This document shows, piece after piece, positions 17,652 through 23,451 of a stretch of 30,483 bases of DNA. The DNA is from a virus, in the IMG/VR virus record IMGVR_UViG_3300034120_000659, positions 1 to 30,483 of that record; one strand, 5' to 3'. How positions within the stretch are numbered: position 1 is the first letter of the stretch; every line of letters starts with the position of its first letter. The position numbers and the translations under genes were made by a program. The notes under the pieces were generated by a model. It was not told where the DNA came from. It saw nothing but the letters and a program-made list of their open reading frames with translations, and made no database searches.

Positions 17652-18207
17652 GAAAGCAAGGCCAACTCCCGATAACATGATCATCGGGAAAAGGTTTGGA
17701 CGGTTAACTGTTGTTGAAAAAGTTCGGGTGAACAACGCATGGAGGTGGCATTGCAAATGCGAATGTGGAGGAGAGACAAAGACCACTGCACATAAACTCC
17801 AAACAGGATGGACTAGTAGTTGCGGTTGCTTTGCTGCGGAACAGGCCAGAAGCCGACGTGGCGATAGGCGATTCAACTGGAAAGGCGGCAAGTCGATTGA
17901 TAATGGGTATATTCGATTGCTCAAGCCAGATCACTCCAGAGCCAATTGCAGAGGGTATGTCTACGAGCATTTGGTGGTTATGGAAAATCATCTTGAAAGG
18001 CCGTTAACTCAAAACGAAAACGTGCATCACATAAACGGAGATCGAGGAGACAACCGGATTGAGAATCTAGAGTTATGGTCTACCAAGCAACCCAAAGGGC
18101 AGAGGATTCCAGACAAGGTTAACTTCGCAATTGAGATTATTGTTCAATACGCATCGACAGACGACATTAAACGACTCACGGAAGCTTTACGTCTGCGAGG
18201 TGCATAA
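17629..18207 (+). CDS. HNH endonuclease (homing-type)
   Basis: A 192-residue protein. The ATG at 17629 has GAGGA 9 nt upstream and is preferred over the TTG at 17620. N-terminal part: G-K-R-F-G-R-L-T-V-V-E followed by W-H-C-K-C-E-C-G-G and S-S-C-G-C, a zinc-stabilised DNA-binding module frequent in phage homing nucleases. C-terminal part: Y-E-H-L-V-V-M-E-N-H and NVHHINGDRGDNRIENLELW, the HNH_3 type active site. Base composition is more AT-rich than the late genes around it, suggesting a recent arrival. The preceding gene's 3' end shares this composition. It overlaps the next ATG. Confidence 0.88.
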   Translation: MVKLERRKKARPTPDNMIIGKRFGRLTVVEKVRVNNAWRWHCKCECGGETKTTAHKLQTGWTSSCGCFAAEQARSRRGDRRFNWKGGKSIDNGYIRLLKPDHSRANCRGYVYEHLVVMENHLERPLTQNENVHHINGDRGDNRIENLELWSTKQPKGQRIPDKVNFAIEIIVQYASTDDIKRLTEALRLRGA

Positions 18208-18458
18208 TGCGAATGCGACTTCGCGGACGATACTGGACGCTACACCGCGGCAACCCTGGACCAGGCAACGACGGACTCTGCGATCCAGCCACGAAGACCA
18301 TCACCGTCCGCAGCACGCTCCGCGGCGAGGTTGAGCTAGACACATTGATTCACGAGATGCTTCACGCATGCCATTGGGACTTGGACGAAAGTGCCATCGA
18401 GGAAACCGCCACAGACATTGCTAGGGCGTTGTGGCGGATTGGCTATCGGACGAGCTAG
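18207..18458 (+). CDS. Small HExxH putative metallopeptidase
   Basis: An 83-residue protein. LDTLIHEMLHACHWDLDESAIEETATDIARALWRIG carries the zincin motif HEMLH with a downstream Glu (ESAIEE) suited to be a third zinc ligand. It resembles a minimal SprT/ImmA-like catalytic helix pair that recurs in phage genomes, often without a proven substrate. The N-terminus is basic (RMRLRGRYW). It is the last gene of the late block, before a probable terminator. A nuclease-like or peptidase role cannot be separated from sequence alone. Confidence 0.65.
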   Translation: MRMRLRGRYWTLHRGNPGPGNDGLCDPATKTITVRSTLRGEVELDTLIHEMLHACHWDLDESAIEETATDIARALWRIGYRTS

Positions 18459-18515
18459 CATCATCCATTCCTGTCCTCTCCGCTAAAAAACGTGATCGGT
18501 ATTGGCTCTACGTTG

Positions 18516-18549
18516 TCGAGTCATGTGCCACTCGATCGCGTTTCTTTTT
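18516..18549 (+). terminator. Probable intrinsic terminator of the late operon
   Basis: TCGAGT (18516-18521) and ACTCGA (18530-18535) make a 6-bp stem with an 8-nt loop. A T-rich run TTTCTTTTT starts 5 nt after the stem. It sits between the last late gene and the early promoter. The gap between stem and T-run is longer than ideal, so strength is uncertain. Confidence 0.55.
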
Positions 18550-18554
18550 GTGCA

Positions 18555-18583
18555 TTGAATTACCTATACAGGCAAACTATAAT
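18555..18583 (+). promoter_or_regulatory. Sigma70-type promoter of the early operon
   Basis: A -35 box TTGAAT (18555-18560) and a perfect -10 box TATAAT (18578-18583) are separated by 17 bp, the ideal spacing. Transcription would start at about 18589-18591, at the ATG of the HTH gene, giving a leaderless mRNA. It lies directly after the late terminator. Confidence 0.8.
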
Positions 18584-18589
18584 CGCAAA

Positions 18590-18808
18590 ATGATCAAAAT
18601 GCTACAAAATAACTACTACACCGTCACGCAAGCCGCAGAACTGGCCGGAGTTACTGTCAGTTACGTGCGTCAACTGCTCCGAAACAAAAAAATTCGAGGG
18701 GAAAAATTTGGCGAGAGGGCTTGGGTTATTCCTGCAAATCAATTGGAAAAACTCAGAAGCTCGCCTACTGGAAAGCAAGGTCGCACACGAATAGGGCAGA
18801 AAAAATAG
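18590..18808 (+). CDS. Excisionase-type helix-turn-helix DNA-binding protein
   Basis: A 72-residue protein. YTVTQAAELAGVTVSYVRQLLRNKKIRGEKFGERAWVIPANQLEKL is a typical MerR/excisionase-like HTH_17 domain (helix-turn-helix, then a small wing, then a helix), followed by a basic tail. The ATG lies at the predicted transcription start, with a second in-frame ATG at 18599. It is probably an early regulator or a recombination directionality factor. No integrase is visible in the window to decide. A palindrome lies 19 nt downstream of the stop. Confidence 0.75.
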   Translation: MIKMLQNNYYTVTQAAELAGVTVSYVRQLLRNKKIRGEKFGERAWVIPANQLEKLRSSPTGKQGRTRIGQKK

Positions 18809-18827
18809 TCAAGTCATGTTGCACAGT

Positions 18828-18843
18828 TTACCGAAATCGGTAA
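18828..18843. promoter_or_regulatory. Operator-like palindrome TTACCGA-AA-TCGGTAA
   Basis: A perfect 7-bp inverted repeat with a 2-nt centre, typical in size for a dimeric repressor site. It is in the non-coding leader between the HTH gene and csrA. A DNA-binding role, possibly for the HTH protein, is inferred. Confidence 0.4.
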
Positions 18844-18853
18844 TATCTTAATT

Positions 18854-18994
18854 CATCACTGCAAGCCGTAGCACGCAAGCAGTGGTGACGGTATACGACG
18901 GCTTGTTGATCGAGTCTCGATCGACTAGCCACTTTATTGGCTTAGTGGTGCCTGCCTAGTTTTTGGCAATGGATGCACCGAAAGGAATTTACGC
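18854..18994 (+). ncRNA. Structured 5' leader of csrA
   Basis: A gene-free leader of 186 nt (18809-18994) with several overlapping stems. CATCACTGC (18854-18862) pairs with GCAGTGGTG (18879-18887), with one G-U pair. CAAGCCGT (18862-18869) pairs with ACGGCTTG (18898-18905), which shares a base with and interleaves with the first. GATCGAG/CTCGATC (18908-18922) has a 1-nt centre. ACTAG...CTAGT and CCACT...AGTGG (18924-18960) nest. Two GGA triplets lie in the last 26 nt, one within the Shine-Dalgarno. This could be an attenuating UTR or a small RNA. No known riboswitch class is recognised. Confidence 0.45.
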
Positions 18995-19180
18995 ATGCTC
19001 GTTTTAGCACGCGACGTTGGCGAATCGATTCGCATCGGCGACGACATCATTGTTCAGGTCGTCACTTCTTCTGGCGGCAAGCTGAGGCTTGGCATCACCG
19101 CTCCGAGAGACATTCCTGTTCACAGAGAGGAAATCTACGCAGCCATCAAACACGGAAAGGAATCGACCGATGACAACTGA
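18995..19180 (+). CDS. csrA: Carbon storage regulator CsrA (phage-encoded)
   Basis: A 61-residue protein of normal CsrA length. The opening MLVLARDVGESIRIGDDIIVQVV and the closing V-H-R-E-E-I-Y-A-A-I-K-H match the family along their full length, with RNA-contacting Arg6 and the arginine of VHREEIY both kept. CsrA dimers bind GGA in RNA hairpins and block ribosome binding. Its own leader has GGA in the AAAGGAAT Shine-Dalgarno and another 14 nt upstream, so autoregulation is plausible. It is probably used to redirect host mRNA translation or to time phage genes. The start is clear from the family's conserved first residues. Confidence 0.93.
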   Translation: MLVLARDVGESIRIGDDIIVQVVTSSGGKLRLGITAPRDIPVHREEIYAAIKHGKESTDDN

Positions 19181-19604
19181 AGCTGCAATTGATCGCTGCA
19201 TCGAACGCTTCATCGATGACGTTATCGAGGTGATCGATTGCGAGTGGTGCGAGCGTCGCGGGCAACTTGCCGACGATTGTTGCTACTGCGGGGGCAAGGG
19301 ATCGATCGCTCTTGATCACATCGACTTTTACTGGTTGGAGGCTGAGTTCTTGAAGCTCAATCTGCTCAACGTCCGTCCCGCGTGGATGCGTTGCGGACTG
19401 TATTGGATCTGGAACCACGAAACATGCGACCAGGTGTATTGGCTGGTGACTGAGACGCAGGCGTTTCGTCTGCATCCTGAGCGGATCTACGTGATCGCTG
19501 CCGCGATGAATCGACGCGATCGTGAGAACAGATGGCAAGTGCTGTGTGAGTTTGTGCGGTTTTTGTTTTGGATGGGAGGGAGAGATGGGAGTCGAAAACG
19601 ATAG
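19170..19604 (+). CDS. Zinc-finger protein of unknown function
   Basis: A 144-residue protein overlapping csrA by 11 nt. Start: ATG with GGAAAGG about 14 nt upstream. CEWCERRGQLADDCCYCGGKG near residues 25-45 is a DnaJ-like double CxxC zinc module. The rest is Trp-rich and helical (FYWLEAEFLKLNLLNV, CGLYWIWNHETCDQVYWLVTETQAF). Tight coupling to csrA suggests joint expression. It has no similarity I recognise beyond the zinc module. Confidence 0.65.
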   Translation: MTTEAAIDRCIERFIDDVIEVIDCEWCERRGQLADDCCYCGGKGSIALDHIDFYWLEAEFLKLNLLNVRPAWMRCGLYWIWNHETCDQVYWLVTETQAFRLHPERIYVIAAAMNRRDRENRWQVLCEFVRFLFWMGGRDGSRKR

Positions 19605-20409
19605 TTATCACGCCGACACGTCGAGGATTAGCAACTCAATGCTGTCGGTTTTGAAGCGGAGTCCGCAAGAGTTTTTGCAGACGTTCGTCACAGAGACAAT
19701 TGTCAAAGAGCAATCCTCATCGATGGCATTGGGCGAGCTGGTGCACTCGCTGGCGTTGGAACCGAACACATTTAGCAGTCGTTACGCGGTGGTTCCAAAG
19801 TGCGATCGTCGCACAACGGACGGGAAGATTGCGTGGGCTGAGTTCCAGGCCGAGGCAGCGGGCAAGCAGCTCGTCGACGGCGATCTGTACCAGCAAGCTT
19901 GTGAGTGCGTCGAGTCGCTGAGCAATCACGACATTGGACGCTACTACATCAACGAGTTGCCTCGGGATGCGGTGATTGAGGTGCCGATTATGTTTGACTG
20001 GCTCGGTGTTCCATGCAAATGCAAGCCGGACATGGTGCTGCCAGAGTCGCAGATCATTATTGACATCAAGACGACTAGGGACGCGTCGCCAGGTGCCTTT
20101 TGTAAGAGCGTCGGTGCGTTTGGTTATGCGAGGCAGGCCGCGTTTTACAAGCTCGCATGCCGCGAAAAGTACGGAGATGATTTCCGGTTTTTCTTCTTCG
20201 TCGTCAACACTGCTGCACCGTATGAGTCGGCAGTGTACGAGCTGGACGATCAGTCACTTGCAATTGGGTTCGATGAGATCGAGCAGTTGCTCGTTGAATA
20301 CAAGTCGCGTCTAGCAACGGATGACTGGATTGCAAATTGGTCGAGTGGTGTTGTGAATCTGAGCTTGCCGCGTTGGTACGACAAGCATGTTTTTGCCTTG
20401 GAGGAATAG
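19585..20409 (+). CDS. RecE-like PD-(D/E)XK exonuclease
   Basis: A 274-residue protein similar to the phage exonuclease VIII / RecE C-terminal family. It has an N-terminal SNSMLSVLKRSPQEF and S-M-A-L-G-E-L-V-H-S-L-A-L-E-P motif, then the nuclease core with KCK-P-D149 and I-I-D160-I-K162 (D-x10-D-x-K). Y-A-R-Q-A-A-F-Y follows, the QxxxY-type motif of this superfamily. It should resect double-strand ends 5' to 3' to feed the RecT-like annealing protein encoded next. Its ATG lies inside the preceding gene with GGGAGGG just upstream. Confidence 0.85.
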   Translation: MGVENDSYHADTSRISNSMLSVLKRSPQEFLQTFVTETIVKEQSSSMALGELVHSLALEPNTFSSRYAVVPKCDRRTTDGKIAWAEFQAEAAGKQLVDGDLYQQACECVESLSNHDIGRYYINELPRDAVIEVPIMFDWLGVPCKCKPDMVLPESQIIIDIKTTRDASPGAFCKSVGAFGYARQAAFYKLACREKYGDDFRFFFFVVNTAAPYESAVYELDDQSLAIGFDEIEQLLVEYKSRLATDDWIANWSSGVVNLSLPRWYDKHVFALEE

Positions 20410-20413
20410 TTTG

Positions 20414-21088
20414 ATGAGTGTTGTAATTGAAAAAGAGTTGGTGAGTGCTGATGATGTTTCCATCGGTTTTGGAAGCGAAAAGAGTTTCATGCTGACGCAG
20501 CGAGCGGCAAAGCTGCTGTCGTCCTCAACGCTGGTGCCGAAGGAGTTTCAAAACAACATCGCCAACTGCGTTGTTGCTTTGAACATGTCGAACCGGATGG
20601 GTGCCGATCCGCTGATGGTGATGCAGAATCTGTACATCGTGCACGGGAGGCCGAGTTGGTCGAGTCAGTTTTTGATTGCGACGTTCAACAGTTGCGGCAA
20701 GTTCTCTGCGATCCGCTACCGATGGACCGGACAACCTGGCACCGATACGCATGGTTGCATCGCTTGTGCCGTCGAGCTGTGCACTGGCGAGATGCTCGAA
20801 GGAAGCGAGATCACCGTCGGACTGGCGAAGAAGGAAGGATGGTACGGAAAGCAGGGTTCCAAGTGGCAGACGATGCCGGAACAGATGCTTCGCTACCGAG
20901 CTGCGGGTTGGTTCATTCGAGCCTATGCACCTGAGTTGGCGATGGGTCTCCATACCTCGGAGGAAGTTTCCGACACGGTCGAAGGCGAGGTGATCAACAC
21001 CGCTGCACCTCGTCGCGTCGGCAACCTGATTAAGAACGCCGCTCCGCTGCCTGCTGAACGGGTCGCGGAAGAAGCTGTCGAGGTGTAG
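20414..21088 (+). CDS. RecT-like single-strand annealing protein
   Basis: A 224-residue protein 4 nt after the RecE-like gene. The order exonuclease-annealase is the hallmark of phage recombination modules. The core PKEFQNNIANCVVALNMSNRMGADPLMVMQNLYIVHGRPSWSSQFLIATFNSCGKFSAI and the late W-Q-T-M-P-E-Q-M-L-R-Y-R-A-A-G-W-F-I-R segment match a RecT/Red-beta-like family often seen in phages. Its length is somewhat short for RecT (about 270) but in the family's range. The C-terminal 40 residues are low-complexity. Confidence 0.7.
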   Translation: MSVVIEKELVSADDVSIGFGSEKSFMLTQRAAKLLSSSTLVPKEFQNNIANCVVALNMSNRMGADPLMVMQNLYIVHGRPSWSSQFLIATFNSCGKFSAIRYRWTGQPGTDTHGCIACAVELCTGEMLEGSEITVGLAKKEGWYGKQGSKWQTMPEQMLRYRAAGWFIRAYAPELAMGLHTSEEVSDTVEGEVINTAAPRRVGNLIKNAAPLPAERVAEEAVEV

Positions 21089-21090
21089 CG

Positions 21091-21414
21091 ATGACCTTTG
21101 AAGAGATGATGCAAGCGGTTGATACGTTTCGCTCTTGGCCGCTAGATGTGCAGCAGTACTGCGTGAAGATCGGCGGTCATTGCAATCTGCAAGTGGAAGC
21201 TACTGAAAAACCGATTCAAGCGAAAGCAAAGATTGATCGCTTGCGAAATCATTTTTCCGTTTGGGACAGCGAAGACAGCAAGCAGCTTTTAAGTGATGTT
21301 TCCTGCCAAGGTGGTCCTCGTAAGAAAACATACGAAAAGCTTTGCAGGAAGTATGGTCGCACATGGCACAGTTTGAAAAACCAGTATGAAAAACTAACAG
21401 GGGCCAGGAAATGA
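21091..21414 (+). CDS. Unknown small basic protein (107 aa)
   Basis: A 107-residue protein with about 17% Lys+Arg. The first half is helical (FEEMMQAVDTFRSWPLDVQQYCVKIGGHCNL), and the C-terminus GGPRKKTYEKLCRKYGRTWHSLKNQYEKL is a basic helical stretch that might bind nucleic acid. It starts 2 nt after the annealing-protein gene and overlaps the next (ATGACA). No family is recognised. Confidence 0.6.
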   Translation: MTFEEMMQAVDTFRSWPLDVQQYCVKIGGHCNLQVEATEKPIQAKAKIDRLRNHFSVWDSEDSKQLLSDVSCQGGPRKKTYEKLCRKYGRTWHSLKNQYEKLTGARK

Positions 21415-21716
21415 CAACACTCCTAGATTTGATGGAGGCTCGTGCGAGCGATCCGATTACCTCGCAGATCGCTGCCGAGGAAATTGGTCCGAAGCTTGGA
21501 ATGATGGAGCAGACGTTCATCGACTGCCTGCTGGAGCTGGGCGAGGCGACGGCAAACGAGGTTGCAGCCAGAGCGGTTCGGAACGGTGCACTCAATCACG
21601 AATCGATCCGAAAGCGTGCGAGTGCGTTGGTGTCGAAGCTGGTGATTTACCAGCACGATCAACGCATCTGCAATCACACAGGCAAGCTGGCTCAAACGTA
21701 CAAGGTGTACCAATGA
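21411..21716 (+). CDS. Winged-helix-like early phage protein
   Basis: A 101-residue protein. D-P-I-T-S-Q-I-A-A-E-E near residue 14, then MEQTFIDCLLELGEATANEVAARAV and IRKRASALVSKLVIYQHDQRIC, form the pattern of a short winged helix (helix, turn, recognition helix with A-T-A-N-E-V, then a wing). Such proteins are frequent in phage early regions and may regulate transcription or replication. It overlaps both neighbours by 4 nt. Confidence 0.6.
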   Translation: MTTLLDLMEARASDPITSQIAAEEIGPKLGMMEQTFIDCLLELGEATANEVAARAVRNGALNHESIRKRASALVSKLVIYQHDQRICNHTGKLAQTYKVYQ

Positions 21717-21943
21717 TCTACCCAACATCCAAACGGTACGGACTGATTGCACCGATTACGCCGCATGACGCTAGGCGGATTGCGGAGTCGTTGGCAACGA
21801 GTCGATTGGAGACGCTGACCAGAGAACAGATGGCACTCGTCGCACTGTGGCGAGAGCTGAAGAAGGTGGACGAGGTCTGCGAGCAGCAGACGCGAAGGAT
21901 TGAAGAAGTGTACGCACAATTCCCGGTAGTGCAGAGCCGGTGA
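21713..21943 (+). CDS. Small helical protein (76 aa), unknown
   Basis: A 76-residue product: PHDARRIAESLATSRLETLTREQMALVALWRELKKVDEVCEQQTRRIEEVYAQF is predominantly helical and likely a coiled coil. It starts by a 4-nt overlap with the winged-helix gene and ends 5 nt before a tRNA-like gene. No motif gives a function. Confidence 0.55.
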   Translation: MIYPTSKRYGLIAPITPHDARRIAESLATSRLETLTREQMALVALWRELKKVDEVCEQQTRRIEEVYAQFPVVQSR

Positions 21944-21948
21944 TTGTG

Positions 21949-22036
21949 ACCGACGTGGTGTATTCCAGGAAACACACCGGACTGAGGTAACTCACCAGAC
22001 GTTCCGGAGTAGCAGGTTCAAATCCTGCCGTCGGTA
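21949..22036 (+). tRNA. tRNA-like gene with expanded anticodon loop
   Basis: ACCGACG (21949-21955) pairs perfectly with CGTCGGT (22029-22035), then an A discriminator. The T-arm GCAGG-TTCAAAT-CCTGC (22012-22028) is a perfect canonical TpsiC arm, and the D-arm has GTG/CAC with GG in a 12-nt loop. The anticodon stem CCGGA/TCCGG (21977-21981, 22003-22007) encloses 21 nt rather than 7, leaving 14 extra bases that contain a TGAG-GTAA-CTCA mini-hairpin. No 5-7-5 anticodon fold or class II fold works. If the first bases are used, C-T-G-A-G would give anticodon GAG (Leu). CCA is not encoded. It may be a degraded tRNA, a tRNA-like RNA, or a tRNA with an intervening sequence. Confidence 0.65.
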
Positions 22037-22054
22037 TTGAGGAGGGCTAGGACG

Positions 22055-22156
22055 ATGGAAAAGGAAGTTGATTGGGACCGCTGGCCGGTCACGGAAGTGG
22101 TGTTGGTGGTTTCGGTGTTCCTTGCGGTGATGGTGATGCTATGGCTAGTAGGGTGA
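22055..22156 (+). CDS. 33-residue single-pass membrane peptide
   Basis: A short ORF of 33 residues with a good Shine-Dalgarno (GAGGAGG) 10 nt before the ATG. A charged start (MEKEVDWDRW) is followed by a hydrophobic segment of about 19 residues (VVLVVSVFLAVMVMLWLVG), a single transmembrane helix. The ribosome-binding site and coupling to the next gene (16-nt overlap) support it being real. The role is unknown. Confidence 0.5.
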   Translation: MEKEVDWDRWPVTEVVLVVSVFLAVMVMLWLVG

Positions 22157-22467
22157 ACTTTACGGACAAGGCGATCGATGAACTCATGGACGCGATGCTG
22201 TACTCGTCGAGAGATCCTATTGAAACCGCTGGCGAGATGTTCTCTCGCTGGTGGTCGAACAATCGAAACGATTACCTGCACATCGGACGGAACAAGTGCC
22301 GTGATTACTACATGACGCTGGCACGTCAAATCCGGCGTGGGTTCGTTGAGAAAAACCAACATCGATGTGGTAGATGCGGAGCGAAGATTTTGACGATGCG
22401 TTGTCGAGCTTGTGACCTGCTGGAGGACATGCGTTGTGAGCGAAGCGGATTGCATCGAGTGGTTTGA
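22141..22467 (+). CDS. Small zinc-ribbon protein (108 aa)
   Basis: A 108-residue protein whose real start is the ATG at 22141, overlapping the membrane peptide's end. The N-terminus is helical (TDKAIDELMDAMLYSSRDP). The C-terminal H-R-C-G-R-C-G-A-K-I-L-T-M-R-C-R-A-C is a four-cysteine zinc ribbon, with a fifth and sixth Cys nearby. It is probably a nucleic-acid-binding accessory protein. It is encoded with overlapping neighbours. Confidence 0.6.
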   Translation: MASRVNFTDKAIDELMDAMLYSSRDPIETAGEMFSRWWSNNRNDYLHIGRNKCRDYYMTLARQIRRGFVEKNQHRCGRCGAKILTMRCRACDLLEDMRCERSGLHRVV

Positions 22468-22612
22468 GGAACGGGTCGCGATCATGACGATCGATGGCGA
22501 AGCGAAGGAACGAGAAGCAGTGCGGCACGCTTGGGCCGAGCTGCGAAAGATGGTCGGGCCGGATCGGATGCCGGAACATGTGAAACGCAGGATGCGAGAG
22601 GTGATGGGGTGA
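22436..22612 (+). CDS. Small acidic/basic helical protein (58 aa)
   Basis: A 58-residue product starting with GTG at 22436, overlapping the zinc-ribbon gene by 32 nt, with GGAGGA about 9 nt upstream. MSEADCIEWFEERVAIMTIDGEAKEREAVRHAWAELRKMVGPDRMPEHVKRRMREVMG is mostly helical. No family is recognised. It ends 22 nt before the DGQHRL-protein gene. Confidence 0.5.
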   Translation: MSEADCIEWFEERVAIMTIDGEAKEREAVRHAWAELRKMVGPDRMPEHVKRRMREVMG

Positions 22613-22634
22613 GTTTCAAAACTGGAGAGATGTT

Positions 22635-23435
22635 ATGCAAACAACTGATAAACCAAAACTAAAGTCGGAGATGGTTTTTGTTACGCCAGAGATGGCAACG
22701 CAATGGTTGGAGAAAAACAGCAACAACCGATCGGTAAGAAGACACCGGGTTAAGAAATTGCGTGACGACTTGAAAAACAACAGGTTTTACGCGACACATC
22801 AAGGGATAGCGTTTAACTGCAACGGTGATCTCAAAGACGGTCAGCATCGACTTACGGCGATTGCCGAGGAAGGCATTGGAGCATGGATGATGGTGACGAC
22901 TGGATTGCCTTCGTCAGCCTTGGCGTATGTTGACAGAGGAGGCGGTCGCCGGATCCAAGACAATGCAAAACTCGCTGGGTTGGATGTTAGTAAAAACGAT
23001 GTTTCGATTGCATACGTAGCAATGGAGGCACCTTTTTCAATTGCTCACTCGTCGTCAACGTCAGAGCAGTCTGTGCTTGATTTTGTTGAATCGCGAAAGG
23101 ATGCGTTTTTAGCGGTTCGAGGTATTGCCATCAAAAAAAGCCTGTCAAAAGCCGCTGTGCTAGCCGCATTCGTGCGGGCGTTTCCTCATTGTCCAACGTC
23201 TGCATGGCATCGATGTCTATCGCTGTTCATCAACGGTGTAGATGACAATTTTGATCCAATCAAAGAGCGAGCAATTATTGTGTTTCGTGATCTCTGTCTT
23301 TCCGCGGGATTAAAGAACAGTTACGCGGATCGTATCGACCTATATCGCCGTTGCCAGCGGGCGATCAAGGCGTTCATGAACGCTGAAGAGTTGAAGATGG
23401 TTAAGCCTAGTGAGCAAGATTTTTTCCCTCTTTAA
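22635..23435 (+). CDS. DGQHRL/ParB-like phage protein
   Basis: A 266-residue protein. N-terminal V-F-V-T-P-E-M-A-T-Q-W-L-E-K-N is followed by N-R-x-x-R-R-H-R-V-K-K-L-R-D-D-L and GDLKDGQHRLTAIAEEG near residues 67-83. The DGQHRL motif is characteristic of ParB/sulfiredoxin-like domains found in DndB-like and phage early proteins. The C-terminal half is helical with no clear motif. Codon use and AT content from here to about 24735 differ from the flanks, suggesting a module acquired together with the methyltransferase. Confidence 0.75.
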   Translation: MQTTDKPKLKSEMVFVTPEMATQWLEKNSNNRSVRRHRVKKLRDDLKNNRFYATHQGIAFNCNGDLKDGQHRLTAIAEEGIGAWMMVTTGLPSSALAYVDRGGGRRIQDNAKLAGLDVSKNDVSIAYVAMEAPFSIAHSSSTSEQSVLDFVESRKDAFLAVRGIAIKKSLSKAAVLAAFVRAFPHCPTSAWHRCLSLFINGVDDNFDPIKERAIIVFRDLCLSAGLKNSYADRIDLYRRCQRAIKAFMNAEELKMVKPSEQDFFPL

Positions 23436-23451
23436 AACGGACGGCATTTAA

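Noticed and set aside
18828-18843. TTACCGA palindrome as part of an attC or attI site
   Set aside because: It lacks R'/R'' boxes with a G^TT crossover and no cassette-like complementarity is nearby.
21949-22036. Class II (Leu/Ser) tRNA with a normal anticodon arm
   Set aside because: No 5-7-5 anticodon stem-loop can be built from bases 21976-22011. The only stem that pairs is CCGGA/TCCGG with a 21-nt loop.
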